The notes under the pieces: generated by a model
Database searches by the model: none
What the model was told of the DNA's origin: nothing
Seen by the model: only the letters and a program-made list of their open reading frames with translations
Made by a program: the position numbers and the translations under genes
In this document: positions 27,152 to 36,676 of the stretch, piece by piece
Layout: each line of letters begins with the position of its first letter
Numbering within the stretch: position 1 is the stretch's first letter
Source of the DNA: Sulfobacillus thermosulfidooxidans DSM 9293
GTDB lineage: Bacteria > Bacillota > Sulfobacillia > Sulfobacillales > Sulfobacillaceae
Direction: 5' to 3'
DNA: 64,000 nucleotides
NCBI RefSeq assembly: GCF_900176145.1
Contig: NZ_FWWY01000001.1
Location: 3,329,011-3,393,010, forward strand

Positions 27152-28864
27152 TTAATGTCGCCGTCTTCGGGAATGATAACGTTTCATTTTGAATATTTTA
27201 ATCAGGCCCAGGATGGTGAGCAATCCACTGGCAACATAAAAGATCCCTGAGAACCCCAATAAATAGTGACCGTGCCATAATGCGGCTAAAACGGCCATCA
27301 GTCCGGCTGACCCTAATATGATTGCCACAGTGAGTTGCTGTGACAAGTAATCCAGTCGTCGTAGAATGGCCGTTACGTCGGGGCGCGTTTCGATAGCGCC
27401 ATAGGCTATGCGCGATAGACTTTTGTCCAGTGTTTCGGGTAAACGCAGACCGATTTGACCCCATTGCACAACTTTTTGGGCACCACGATCCCATAAAAGT
27501 TTTCCTGTTGGTCCAAACAATCGTTCCACTTGTTCCCGTAACAATTGATAATAGCGATTATTCCATAACACACGCCGTTCGTTAATCATCGGCAATGCCT
27601 TATCTTTTAACAGTGCCATCCAATCCAAATCGGGATCTAACGTAGAAACCAGTCCAAATAACATGCCGATGGCCCGCCCTAAAAACATGTAGTGCGCAGG
27701 GAATTGTAACGGTTCTTCATAGAGAAAATCTTGAAAATCATGCACTAAAGCTGTTAACGCAGGACCTTCTTGCAACGGAACACCTGCCATACGGGCTAAC
27801 ATCACAGAAACAGCTCGGGTCAAGACTTCCAAATTGGCCGATGGACGCACAAACCCCAGATCGATCATACAATCGACAACTCCATGGGCATTTTGTGCCA
27901 ATGCATATTCCACCAAACGTCCAAACACATCGATGTGTTCAGGCACAATGTCACTCATCATGCCAAAATCTAGGAATATGAGACGTCCATCAAATCCTGC
28001 CAGAAAGTTTCCAGGATGCGGATCAATCTGCACAAATCCATCCACAACAATTTGCTTTAAATACGCTTCAATGAGGATTGCAGCTAATTGATGCGGATTT
28101 AATTCGTGTTGACGTAATTGCTCGATATCGGTGAGTTTGATACCCTCAACGTATTCCATCACGAGCACAGTGGAATGGACATAATCAGGATAAACATCAG
28201 GCACTTTAATCATTGGCCAGTCTGAAAAATTCTTCTTAAATCGCAATAAATGTTCTTGTTCTTGAATATAATCGAGTTCTCGGTACACGGATTGCCGAAA
28301 TTCTTCAAAGAGTTTAACCGTATCAATGCGTCGGCCCACCTTGGTCCATCGCCGCAAGAATGCCATGACGCGTGCCAAGGCTTTGAGATCTGTCTTGGCT
28401 AAGTCCCGTATATTGGGACGCTGGACTTTTACCGCAATGAGATCATGCGTTGTGGCAAGACGAGCCTTATGAACTTGTCCCAATGAAGCGGCAGCAATCG
28501 GTGCTGGTTCGAAATCCGTAAAAATTTCTTGCAAGGGTTTGTGAAAGGTGCTTTCAATCAATTCGCGAATATCGTCAAAAGGTGCGGCAGGCACTTGATC
28601 CTGCAACTGTTGTAATTCCTTGGTGAAGGCTAATGGCAACACATCCGTGCGGGCACTTAAAAATTGTCCGACTTTGATAATGAGGCCTTGTAAACGCAAG
28701 GCCTCCTGGCGAAATCGAATTCCACCTTGTCGGTAAATATCTTGAATGACTTGTTCGGCATCCGGCAGCTGTTGTCGTTCGATGCGTTCAATATTCCGGT
28801 AATCCCGCCAATAGGACAAGGCCAAACGAAAAATGGCCAACGTGCGTTTCAGTTGTGAGGGCAA
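27152..28864 (-). CDS. UbiB/AarF-type ABC1 atypical kinase
   Basis: A 570-residue protein with the atypical kinase domain of the ABC1 family: KVGQFLSARTDVLP (the KxGQ motif), AAASLGQVHKA (the Ala-rich loop that replaces the Gly-rich loop), the ATP lysine in IAVKVQRP, VMEYVEGIK, and the catalytic DPHPGN and DFGMM motifs. Two membrane helices lie at the C-terminus (about 510-560), so the kinase is tethered. Members support ubiquinone or other isoprenoid lipid metabolism; in a menaquinone user the role is uncertain. TTG start. The small basic gene 54 nt upstream is probably co-transcribed. Confidence 0.85.
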   Translation of the reverse strand: MPSQLKRTLAIFRLALSYWRDYRNIERIERQQLPDAEQVIQDIYRQGGIRFRQEALRLQGLIIKVGQFLSARTDVLPLAFTKELQQLQDQVPAAPFDDIRELIESTFHKPLQEIFTDFEPAPIAAASLGQVHKARLATTHDLIAVKVQRPNIRDLAKTDLKALARVMAFLRRWTKVGRRIDTVKLFEEFRQSVYRELDYIQEQEHLLRFKKNFSDWPMIKVPDVYPDYVHSTVLVMEYVEGIKLTDIEQLRQHELNPHQLAAILIEAYLKQIVVDGFVQIDPHPGNFLAGFDGRLIFLDFGMMSDIVPEHIDVFGRLVEYALAQNAHGVVDCMIDLGFVRPSANLEVLTRAVSVMLARMAGVPLQEGPALTALVHDFQDFLYEEPLQFPAHYMFLGRAIGMLFGLVSTLDPDLDWMALLKDKALPMINERRVLWNNRYYQLLREQVERLFGPTGKLLWDRGAQKVVQWGQIGLRLPETLDKSLSRIAYGAIETRPDVTAILRRLDYLSQQLTVAIILGSAGLMAVLAALWHGHYLLGFSGIFYVASGLLTILGLIKIFKMKRYHSRRRRH

Positions 28865-28918
28865 AGTTACAGTCCATCCTTTTATGCAACTTGTGCATCA
28901 TTCTTCGTTTTTGTCACC

Positions 28919-29128
28919 TTACGATTCCGGATTGATATCCTCAGGTTCATCCCAAACAGCATAGGCTTCATCTAATTTACGTAAAAACTCATGACGTTTG
29001 CGCCGGTAGCTTTCGCGTCGCTCATCGGACATATTACTCCATAAGCCACGTCGGAACCAACTCTTAAGACCGAATAAGGCCAACAACCAAACCAACAGCG
29101 GCACACGAGGACGTCGTCGAAACCACAT
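28919..29128 (-). CDS. Small basic membrane protein
   Basis: Sixty-nine residues: an Arg-rich start (WFRRRPRVP), one hydrophobic segment LLVWLLALFGL, then a charged helical tail with many Arg and Glu residues. The ATG has AGGAGG 7 nt upstream, so it is very likely translated. It lies just upstream of the UbiB-type kinase on the same strand. A TATAAT box is at 29193-29198 on the minus strand, though without a good -35. I do not recognise the family; a membrane-bound helper of the kinase is only a guess. Confidence 0.6.
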   Translation of the reverse strand: MWFRRRPRVPLLVWLLALFGLKSWFRRGLWSNMSDERRESYRRKRHEFLRKLDEAYAVWDEPEDINPES

Positions 29129-29247
29129 AATTATTTCCTCCTTTAGTCGTGTTATGCTTCAAGTCAAAAATTCGTACTGCTTACTAATTTCTATTATACT
29201 GCTTTATGTTTTGAATGGTGGAGATTTTGAGTTGTCCTCCGTCAGGC

Positions 29248-31296
29248 CTAGTCATGGCTTACTGACTCATAGAGGGTTTGATAGTGTCTAGGCATATGTC
29301 CTAAGCCAAACATCATAACTTCTTCGCGCGCCCGAGAAATGGCCGTATACAATTGATAGGCACCACCTAATACCAGTTCAAAGGCGGTTGCACTCTCGGC
29401 AACCAATATGGCCGCATCAAATTCCAAGCCTTTGGCGTATTTTACTGTGCTAATAATGACCTGATATCCTTCCGGATCTGCAGGTTCTACAGCCATTTTA
29501 AGTTGTTCGGGTTGCAAGGCGAATAGCTCTTCCCGCAATTGATGAGGAATCTTATTGGCAAAAATCAAGGCGACTTGGCCTGAATATCGGCTCACTAGAC
29601 GCTCAACTTCGTGAATCAGTTTTTCTGCTGCGTGATGTCCCAAAGAATAGGGAGGATGAATAATCCCACCAGGTCGCCGCGGACGCTGTTCGATTCCCGC
29701 TGGATGGGCTGCATTAGCTAGCTGGACGACTTTAGCACGAGAACGATAATTATCTTTGAGTACGATATACCGAGCCTGTAATTGCTGAGCCAAAGTTTCC
29801 CACGACAACGGCTGAGAAAAATCTGTTAAATGCTGATACGGGTCTCCGACCACAGTAAGGGACCCGTTAGCTGTTAACAGCTGACGCACCAGCGCAAATC
29901 CTATCGCCGGTAAATCTTGAGCCTCATCGAGAACAATAAGAGCATAGCGCTGCTTAGGAGAAAAAATCTTGGTAGACAAATATAATAGCCCTAGCGCATC
30001 GCCTATTCCCCATGTCCCTTGCAATGAAAAGGGTGATGATAACCCAAATTGTTTCCGGACTGTGCTATAAAGCGGGGCGACATCATTGATGTCTCGAGGA
30101 AGATGACTCGTAGCCAGCCACGCGGCAAATCGTTGCCGGGCTTGACTCATCGCTGTTTGAAACTCGTGAGATTCTGAACCGACAAGTACTGTTTCCACGA
30201 CCGATGTCCACCGCTCGCGAAGCAATTGCACACCGTGTGACAACGATTTGGCGGAAGCAAGTAACCGAGCCACATCTTCACACAAGAGACTGGCGACCCG
30301 AGTTTGTTTACCGCTCATACGGTCCACGTTAAATTCCATCTCTAAAGGACCTAATTTCAAGGCGACTTCTTCAAGATATTCCTTAAACCATCGGTCCACA
30401 AACTCCACAAATCCAAGATCATACAATTTGCTCTCCTCTTGATACAGAATCTGAGGGCGCACAGGCAGCCCAGCATAAGCTGATACCCACGCCCCTAAAT
30501 CATGTAAAACAATATCGGTGGCATCCAGCGAAGGCAAAATATCAGAAACATAGCGCAAAAATGGCGCGGATGGACCCAAATACAAAATTTGCTTAGCCGT
30601 CAGAGATTGGGAATGCAATAAATGGACAACACGGTGCAGAGCAATCTCGGTCTTGCCACTACCAGGTCCCCCATTTATCACCAGGCTTTGCCGCATGGGC
30701 TGAACAATTAAATCATATTGCTCTTCTTGCAATGTCGCCACAATATCGGCGAGTTTGCCTCCAGAGCTTTTCTCAAACATCTTGGACTCAATAAATTCTC
30801 CTAAATCTCCCAAGTCGGGAAGATTGGCATCACGGTAGAGATCTGTCACTTCATCAAGGGTTGCCGCCTGAATGACAAGACGGGTAACCCGTTTCAAATC
30901 CCAGATATTGGGCACAGACCGGTGCGTAATATACATTTTAGCTACAGGTGCATTCCATGGTATCACATTGATGACGCGATCTTTGCCATCACGAAACGAC
31001 AAAGAACGCTGCGATTTACTGACATAAACCACTTCCATAACATCGTTCTCATCGTGATCAATATATTCCAATCGTCCATAATAGGGGCTTGAGCGATGCC
31101 GATCCCACTCTTCAAACCATTTTTGTTCGCCCCGCGCGACCGCCTCATAAACAGCAATGTCATTGGCCCCGGAAACGGGTTGTCGGTCTCGGGTTAATAG
31201 CCGGTTCAATCCTTCGTCGATGGTTCTTAAAACGTGGGATAACGTGGTCTGCTCAGCTAAAAACGTTCTTGACGATTTTTCAAAACGATACTCCAT
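29248..31296 (-). CDS. helD: HelD-like superfamily 1 helicase / RNA polymerase recycling factor
   Basis: A 682-residue ATPase of the UvrD-like SF1 group. Walker A NGGPGSGKTEIALHR is near 205-219, and Walker B LIVLDEAQD near 449-457; later motifs include VVGDPYQHL, LKDNYRSRAKVV and the C-terminal STVKYAKGLEFDAAILV and YTAISRARE. The N-terminal 180 residues, rich in Glu, Arg and Tyr, match HelD proteins, which enter RNA polymerase to release it from stalled complexes. It is shorter than the B. subtilis protein. The ATG at 31296 has GAGGTG 9 nt upstream. A DNA-repair helicase remains an alternative. Confidence 0.75.
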   Translation of the reverse strand: MEYRFEKSSRTFLAEQTTLSHVLRTIDEGLNRLLTRDRQPVSGANDIAVYEAVARGEQKWFEEWDRHRSSPYYGRLEYIDHDENDVMEVVYVSKSQRSLSFRDGKDRVINVIPWNAPVAKMYITHRSVPNIWDLKRVTRLVIQAATLDEVTDLYRDANLPDLGDLGEFIESKMFEKSSGGKLADIVATLQEEQYDLIVQPMRQSLVINGGPGSGKTEIALHRVVHLLHSQSLTAKQILYLGPSAPFLRYVSDILPSLDATDIVLHDLGAWVSAYAGLPVRPQILYQEESKLYDLGFVEFVDRWFKEYLEEVALKLGPLEMEFNVDRMSGKQTRVASLLCEDVARLLASAKSLSHGVQLLRERWTSVVETVLVGSESHEFQTAMSQARQRFAAWLATSHLPRDINDVAPLYSTVRKQFGLSSPFSLQGTWGIGDALGLLYLSTKIFSPKQRYALIVLDEAQDLPAIGFALVRQLLTANGSLTVVGDPYQHLTDFSQPLSWETLAQQLQARYIVLKDNYRSRAKVVQLANAAHPAGIEQRPRRPGGIIHPPYSLGHHAAEKLIHEVERLVSRYSGQVALIFANKIPHQLREELFALQPEQLKMAVEPADPEGYQVIISTVKYAKGLEFDAAILVAESATAFELVLGGAYQLYTAISRAREEVMMFGLGHMPRHYQTLYESVSHD

Positions 31297-31418
31297 GTCA
31301 TTTACCACCTCAAGACAAAGACGCCCAAGAACCCGACTCAATGCAGACTATCTTAACAGAGTGACGAAAAAAATTCTAATCATTTGCCTTTAAGAGGAGT
31401 GCATTGCAAGAAAGCGCC

Positions 31419-31444
31419 AAAAAAATCCGCCATTATCATGGCGG
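31419..31444 (-). terminator. Rho-independent terminator upstream of helD
   Basis: On the minus strand, CCGCCAT and ATGGCGG pair around a 4-nt loop and are followed by one A and seven Ts (31419-31425 are A on the + strand). It ends the small L7/L12-CTD-like gene and isolates helD. Confidence 0.85.
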
Positions 31445-31469
31445 GAAGATACCTGTGAAACGTATAGAG

Positions 31470-31772
31470 CTATATGCGTTTGCGATAATCGGCCAATGAG
31501 GTCGTTTTGTCCAACGGCACCATGGTATCGATCATTTCTTTCGCCTCTAACAAACTGCATTGTCGCCTTTCTCGCAGTAGCCGGATCGCTTCGACGCGTC
31601 GATTTTGAGCTAAAATCATCCGTATATCAAAATCGAAATCCCCTAATTCCGGATCCATACCAAACATGCCTAATAATTGGTGTTGTTGCCATTCCAATTG
31701 TTTCAATCGGTAATGTAACCAGATAATCATGAAAAACAATGCTAATCCCGTAATTATCATGACTCCGACCAT
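31470..31772 (-). CDS. Membrane-tethered L7/L12-CTD-like protein
   Basis: About 100 residues. The N-terminus is one membrane helix (MIITGLALFFMIIWLHY); a short basic linker follows; and the C-terminal part, MILAQNRRVEAIRLLRERR followed by SLLEAKEMIDTM, closely follows the pattern of the ribosomal protein L7/L12 C-terminal domain (KI..IK..RE...LGLKEAKD.V), which on ribosomes recruits translation factors. The ATG at 31772 is used; a GTG at 31784 is possible, and GGGAG lies just upstream of both. A strong terminator follows. It may bind a helper protein at the membrane; its partner is unknown. Confidence 0.65.
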   Translation of the reverse strand: MVGVMIITGLALFFMIIWLHYRLKQLEWQQHQLLGMFGMDPELGDFDFDIRMILAQNRRVEAIRLLRERRQCSLLEAKEMIDTMVPLDKTTSLADYRKRI

Positions 31773-31913
31773 ACCAGTGCACACTCCCGTGAAGGTTATC
31801 TGATTAATAGTGTAGAGAGTTGCCGAACAAAAAGCATGTTTTAACGGGGATTAATGAAATTCATCAGGATTCATCTTAATCTGCGCCACGGAATGCCTTG
31901 TTACCAAACATCA

Positions 31914-33509
31914 CTACATTTCCACTTGCTGCCTAGCGGAACTCGATGATTGAAAAGGTCTTTGTGCTGAATCTTGGACAGCATGATAACTCTTCAACAT
32001 GATTGCAAAGATCAAGCCCGTTAAAGTAATCCATGACGCTAAAACAAAGACATCATCCATGGCCATGACAAAAGCCTGTTGTAGGATATTTTCATGCAGC
32101 AGAGTTAAGGCCAGCGGGTCTACTTCAGTCAATGGTATGCCCAAAGACGCAAAGTATTGGGCTAAAGTGTGTAATAAGTTTTCGGCAACGGGCGAAATCG
32201 GCGTATATGCTGAAGACAAATAGACTTCATGCACCGCTTCTTGATGGGTAAGAACGGCTGTCAACACCGCTAATCCAAAAGAACCGGCAACTCGTTGCAC
32301 AATGTTATTGATGGCGGAACCCGTTCCGACCAATGCTGTGGGAACCCGGGACATCCCCGCGGTAATCGCTGGCATCATTGTTAAGCCAATGCCAAGCCCA
32401 CGCAAACTCAGCCATAACACCACATCACTGACAGGCGTATTCACGCTGAGGTTATGTAGCAGATAAGTGGTATACGCTAAAATTAGCAACCCCGGAATAA
32501 CTAACGGTTTGGCGCCAATTTTGTCATAAAGACGCCCGGATAAGCCCATAGTTAAAGCGGTAGCCAGCGCACTGGGCATTAACATCAGGCCCGTTTCTAA
32601 AGCTCCATACCCCACTACCGTTTGTAAGAACAACGGCACATAAAAAATTCCGGCAAACATTCCCATGGTCACAATGACGGTGATAATATTGGCCACGGCA
32701 AACGAACCATGGGCAAATACACGCAAATCCAGAAGAGGATGCTCCGTGGTCAGTTCCCACAACACAAACAATATCAATAACAAACTAGACGCGCCTAAGA
32801 TGAGGACAATCGGTTCCGAGGTCCATCCCCAAGTTTCTCCTTCAGATAATCCGAGTAGAAGTCCAAAAAGTCCGCCAGCCGCCAAAACAAATCCCACAGT
32901 ATCCAAAGGAATTTTCGAGGTCGGCGCAAATGGGGGAACAAAGGCCAAGCTCAGAAACAGGCCAATAATCCCTATCGGCACGTTAATATAAAAAATCAGG
33001 CGCCAATTTACATATTCCACCAGATATCCTCCGAGTGTCGGACCAATAGCCGGCGCGACAATCGCCGTTAATCCCCATATCCCCATGGCCGTACCGATAC
33101 GATAGCGGGGCACCATGCGGTAGAGCATAGCCATGGTAATGGGCATAATCAATCCCCCACCCGTTGCTTGGAGGACACGAAAGACCATGAGAGTACCTAA
33201 ACTCCATGACAATCCAGAAAGCGCTGAGCCTATCGTGAAAACGGCTAGGGATGTCATATAGATTCGGCGATATCCAAATCGTTCTCCTAACCACCCCGCA
33301 AGCGGAACCACCGCACCCAGTGTCAATAAGTAAATTGTCACAACCCATTGCACTTGTTGCGTGTTGACCGAGAAAACGCTTTCCAATTTGGGAATGGCAA
33401 TATTGACTATCGATGTATCCAAAATCGCCATAAAACCGCCGATGACTAAAACAAAGAGAGCCGGTCCCCAATTAGCAGTATATTCAGTTTCATTGGAGCG
33501 ACTTGCCAT
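31914..33509 (-). CDS. DHA2-type MFS drug transporter (EmrB/QacA)
   Basis: A 531-residue protein with 14 predicted membrane segments, the DHA2 layout. Signatures are LDTSIVNIAIPKL in segment 1 (motif D1), GERFGYRRIYMTSLAVFTIGSALSG (motif A) and the motif C-like GPTLGGYLVEYVNWRLIFYINVPIG. Such proteins export drugs or toxic organic compounds by proton antiport. GGAGGAGG lies about 10 nt before the ATG. The 12-bp tandem repeat upstream is a likely operator, but no regulator gene is adjacent, so control would be in trans. Confidence 0.85.
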   Translation of the reverse strand: MASRSNETEYTANWGPALFVLVIGGFMAILDTSIVNIAIPKLESVFSVNTQQVQWVVTIYLLTLGAVVPLAGWLGERFGYRRIYMTSLAVFTIGSALSGLSWSLGTLMVFRVLQATGGGLIMPITMAMLYRMVPRYRIGTAMGIWGLTAIVAPAIGPTLGGYLVEYVNWRLIFYINVPIGIIGLFLSLAFVPPFAPTSKIPLDTVGFVLAAGGLFGLLLGLSEGETWGWTSEPIVLILGASSLLLILFVLWELTTEHPLLDLRVFAHGSFAVANIITVIVTMGMFAGIFYVPLFLQTVVGYGALETGLMLMPSALATALTMGLSGRLYDKIGAKPLVIPGLLILAYTTYLLHNLSVNTPVSDVVLWLSLRGLGIGLTMMPAITAGMSRVPTALVGTGSAINNIVQRVAGSFGLAVLTAVLTHQEAVHEVYLSSAYTPISPVAENLLHTLAQYFASLGIPLTEVDPLALTLLHENILQQAFVMAMDDVFVLASWITLTGLIFAIMLKSYHAVQDSAQRPFQSSSSARQQVEM

Positions 33510-33832
33510 GAAAGCGCAACCTCCTCCCTACCCGGTATGAAGGACAACTCATTGTTGTCTACACTGGAATCTATTACTTTAACTCATTCATTAACTCATT
33601 CATTGATGTTGTTTTTTCCCTATTCATTATAATCTATGGTAAGGTTCTAAACTTTTTAAGGCGGACTTAAAGAACTCAGAATACAAAAACAATATTATCA
33701 CGATCCGGCTTATTGTCTTCAGACTCTCAGTGTTCCTCTCCCACCTGAGCGGCCATTTCGCATAACCGGTAATCAAAGTGTGCTACACTACAATGACAAA
33801 AAACTGCTAGCACATCTCTCAAGGAGGACATC
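33510..33832. promoter_or_regulatory. Regulatory gap with 12-bp tandem repeat before DHA2 gene
   Basis: AACTCATTCATT occurs twice in perfect tandem at 33581-33592 and 33593-33604, and a partial copy, AACTCATTGTTG, begins at 33546. A TATAAT box readable on the minus strand lies at 33626-33631, so the repeats would fall just downstream of the transcription start, a common operator site. The rest of this 323-nt stretch, between divergent genes, holds no coding frame. Confidence 0.5.
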
Positions 33833-34024
33833 ATGACGGCGCCTTTACTGCCCATTCAACAAAGAAATTTAACGCGTCAAGAAACCGCTGATCTCTTGCG
33901 TGGATTGTCCGATTTCGTAGAAACCTATCCCGATAACGACTTTATCGTCTCCATCGATATCTTGCCGCAATCAAATCAACCATCGCGAGCCAAAACCAAG
34001 CGCAATACGCGTAAATCAGTATAA
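33833..34024 (+). CDS. Small amphi-Trp-domain-like protein
   Basis: Sixty-three residues, with AAGGAGG 5 nt before the ATG, so very likely expressed. The core LTRQETADLLRGLSDFVETYPDNDFIVSIDIL resembles the amphi-Trp domain (helix LTREEAA..LR.LAD.L followed by beta strands), although the name-giving Trp is missing. The C-terminal tail is basic (RAKTKRNTRK) and could bind nucleic acid. Its neighbours give no hint of function. The assignment is tentative. Confidence 0.5.
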   Translation: MTAPLLPIQQRNLTRQETADLLRGLSDFVETYPDNDFIVSIDILPQSNQPSRAKTKRNTRKSV

Positions 34025-34231
34025 CGATGGAAACACGTGCCGTTTTAGGAAACATATCACCGAGGTTTCAGCGTAAAATAGAACATTTTTCGAATTCGGG
34101 ATAACAGGTATAACCACATTGTTGTTCCCTATCTGTCGTAAAAGCTTGTCCCTGTCTCGCTGTGAAAACCCATGGTGAATGCTTTGGGTCTTTCCGACCA
34201 TGGCAATGTTAGTGAGAAATAGGTGCGTCAC
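34016..34231 (-). pseudogene. Possible IS5-like transposase fragment
   Basis: On the minus strand the frame reads SQRDRDKLLRQIGNNNVVIP, then NSKNVLFYAE and LKRHVF. This resembles the C-terminal part of IS5-group transposases (D-x-LR..I....VIP...N.K....Y...RHV-E) but lacks the rest of the gene, has no start signal, and ends soon after. I cannot exclude a chance open frame. Confidence 0.3.
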
Positions 34232-34321
34232 GACGATAGCATACTGAAAAACGACATCTTAAATCGCAAACATTCTGGTTACGGCTTTGTCCCTATCGCG
34301 ACAAGGTGGCTAATACATTAC

Positions 34322-34867
34322 CTAATCCTCATCCCAAGGAATCATTGTCTTTAAAATAGGAAGGGCCATGTCAAAATCGTTGGCATATCCGCCGAAGGAT
34401 CCCGAAGCAACTATTCTAAATCCTGCGCTTAAATACAAGCGTATAGCCCTATGGGTCCATGTTTGTGTATGCAACCATACCTCACAATCCCCTTCTAATT
34501 GCTTTATCAAAGACAAGCAGTGGGCCACTAACGCCCACCCTAAACCCATTCGCTGATAGGCGGGACAAACCGCCAACCAATGAAGGGATGCATTGCGGCG
34601 ATTTCCCGTGTCATTCCACCACGCCGTGACGGTTCCCGCAAACGCGCCTTTGGGACTTTGTACAAATAGTACACGTTTACGGACTTCATTTGGAAAGACA
34701 AGATAATGGTCATGAAAATAACTTCGTGCGGTCGCTATATTATCAAATTCACCCACACTTCGTTCAATCTCAGCCCATTGTTGGTCGTTACCACTCTCAT
34801 ATGAACAAAGGCGCCATCCCTCGGGAAGATCACCTGTTGGCATTGGAAGACTCGCAGGTCTTTTCAT
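34322..34867 (-). CDS. GNAT-family N-acetyltransferase
   Basis: A 181-residue acetyl-CoA-dependent acetyltransferase. The GNAT motif A is HWLAVCPAYQRMGLGWALVAHCLSL near residues 95-115 (Q/R-x-x-G-x-G/A), and motif B is TWTHRAIRLYLSAGFRIV near 136-153. An upstream sheet is visible as FVQSPKGAFAGTVTAWW. The substrate could be a small amine, antibiotic or protein N-terminus; nothing nearby tells which. It has no operon partner. Confidence 0.75.
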   Translation of the reverse strand: MKRPASLPMPTGDLPEGWRLCSYESGNDQQWAEIERSVGEFDNIATARSYFHDHYLVFPNEVRKRVLFVQSPKGAFAGTVTAWWNDTGNRRNASLHWLAVCPAYQRMGLGWALVAHCLSLIKQLEGDCEVWLHTQTWTHRAIRLYLSAGFRIVASGSFGGYANDFDMALPILKTMIPWDED

Positions 34868-35046
34868 TATGACATTATATTAGGGAAGTGATTTGTCTAA
34901 CATAATACCCGCTTTCTTATCATGGATAGCCAACCTCGAGTTCCTGAACAGATGAGACACTTTACGCATGCTTATCCTTTTCAAAACAACATGTTACTAG
35001 CGTTGACAGTAAATGGCGTGCAGGTCGTGGTGCAAGCTGAGTTATC

Positions 35047-36297
35047 CTACTTCGATATGGTAAAAGAATAAGAAGCATCCGCTGATCGCAGCATCCGCCA
35101 TATGACAATGCCTCCCAATCCCAACAAAACGAGACTCACATAGGAAGCCACAGCGATGGTAGGAATAATGTGGAGCCAGGTTGCGACAACCACAGGCAAC
35201 GCTCCCATGGCCAGAATGGTGCGGTAGCTGCTAGATGTTCTGCCGTAAAACTCGTGTGGGACCGTCTTTTGCAGATAAGTGCTCACGACCACATCATGGA
35301 AATCGGCATTCATTCCGGTCACCAAGACGGCCATAATAATGCCAAGCGGTGTCGGAGTCAACACGAATAGAGCAAACGGGATCATATTGACCAGTTGAGA
35401 CAACAAAATCCACCGAATGGGGTAATCGCGTTGATAACGAGAAAGTATCCATCCCATACCAATCGAGCCCACAGCACTCATACTGTAGGCAGGTCCTGTA
35501 AGACCTGTTCCGAACACTGTCGCATGAGACAAGGCCGGCACTAAAATTTCAATCATGCGCCATCCTCCCGAAGCCGTAGCAGCCAACACAAAGATGGCCA
35601 CGAGGTCTTTTCGCGTCCCCGCATAGTGCCAGCCATCTTTGAGCACTGCATACAGCGTTGGGTGCTGGGTGGACACGCGGGGACCCACCACTCGACTCCG
35701 CAGGGAACCCCACCCTAAGAAAATCTGTGCTAGTGCAAACAAGGCGATTAACGGAACGATGCTGCCCGTCTTAGCAAGCAATTCCGCCCCGAGCGCAGGA
35801 CCGACAATGGCAGCACTGCGGGATATCGCAAGACGGCGTCCATTAAATCGATTGAGCGCCTGCTTAGGAAGCGCAATTTGAATGAGTTTTTGCAGTCCGG
35901 GTGAACTGACCGATTCGAATACCTGAAAACCCGTCACGACCACGAGTAGGGTCAGAACTGACGCGCCCTTCCAATTGATCCACAGGGCGCACAGGATCCC
36001 AAACCATCCCGAGAAGAGATAGGCCATCCATACCGCGCGGGAACGCTCGGATCGGTCGATGATGCTACCGGCAAGTGGCTGCAGAAACAGGCGGACCATG
36101 ATGCGAATAATCCAAATAACACTGAGGAGAGCCAGCGACTGTGACAATTCATACATTTCAATACTCAGACCCGCTATCCATGCCCCGCTAGTCAAAGTGG
36201 AAAAGCCCAACCCATAAAGAACCCATCGTAACCTGCGCAATGTGTCTGAGACCTCCGGTAATTGGCTGAGGCGATAATGCACTCTGTGGTCCGACAA
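35047..36297 (-). CDS. MFS transporter
   Basis: A 416-residue protein with 12 membrane segments. The cytoplasmic loop after segment 2 is GSIIDRSERSRAVWMAYLFSG, the MFS motif A in a form common among macrolide-type exporters. The middle part (KDGWHYAGTRKDLVAIFVLAAT) is like the family of the MFS gene at 21631, but the two are not close copies. No partner regulator is seen, and the substrate is unknown. The long gap upstream separates it from the decayed toxin-antitoxin patch. Confidence 0.75.
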   Translation of the reverse strand: MSDHRVHYRLSQLPEVSDTLRRLRWVLYGLGFSTLTSGAWIAGLSIEMYELSQSLALLSVIWIIRIMVRLFLQPLAGSIIDRSERSRAVWMAYLFSGWFGILCALWINWKGASVLTLLVVVTGFQVFESVSSPGLQKLIQIALPKQALNRFNGRRLAISRSAAIVGPALGAELLAKTGSIVPLIALFALAQIFLGWGSLRSRVVGPRVSTQHPTLYAVLKDGWHYAGTRKDLVAIFVLAATASGGWRMIEILVPALSHATVFGTGLTGPAYSMSAVGSIGMGWILSRYQRDYPIRWILLSQLVNMIPFALFVLTPTPLGIIMAVLVTGMNADFHDVVVSTYLQKTVPHEFYGRTSSSYRTILAMGALPVVVATWLHIIPTIAVASYVSLVLLGLGGIVIWRMLRSADASYSFTISK

Positions 36298-36676
36298 AGG
36301 AACTGAGGATCCCTCTCATTCAGAATGTGAAGTTCAGTGATTATCTTTATCTCATCTTCAGTTCCCTAAATTTTAGAAAAGCCGCGGTGAACAGGCCAAA
36401 GTGATGTTCTTGAACCTTAGTGCCATGCGTTTTTCACTGGTAACGATGTCAACAACGTTTTGTCTCTGTTAAGACATTGAGAATAATCCCTAGCCATAAG
36501 CAGAAAATCACCGACATAATCATCTTATCTGGTAATCAATTACATTTCTAGATGTCATAAAAAACAACATCCTATCATCGATATAATGTGAAATATCCTG
36601 CAAACAGGACTATAGTCTAGATATTGAGAGTTAAACCGCATCTGGGAGCGAGCGACCACGAGTGTTCGTCAACCTG
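36298..36676. other. AT-rich gap upstream of the MFS gene
   Basis: No gene is supported in this 379-nt stretch. It is richer in A and T than its surroundings and marks the edge of the accessory patch that follows. It should hold the promoter of the MFS gene, though no strong box is apparent. Confidence 0.4.

Noticed and set aside
32983-33471. 162-codon frame within the DHA2 transporter gene
   Set aside because: Overlaps a clear 14-helix transporter in another frame; His/Cys/Tyr-rich content is typical of a shadow frame.
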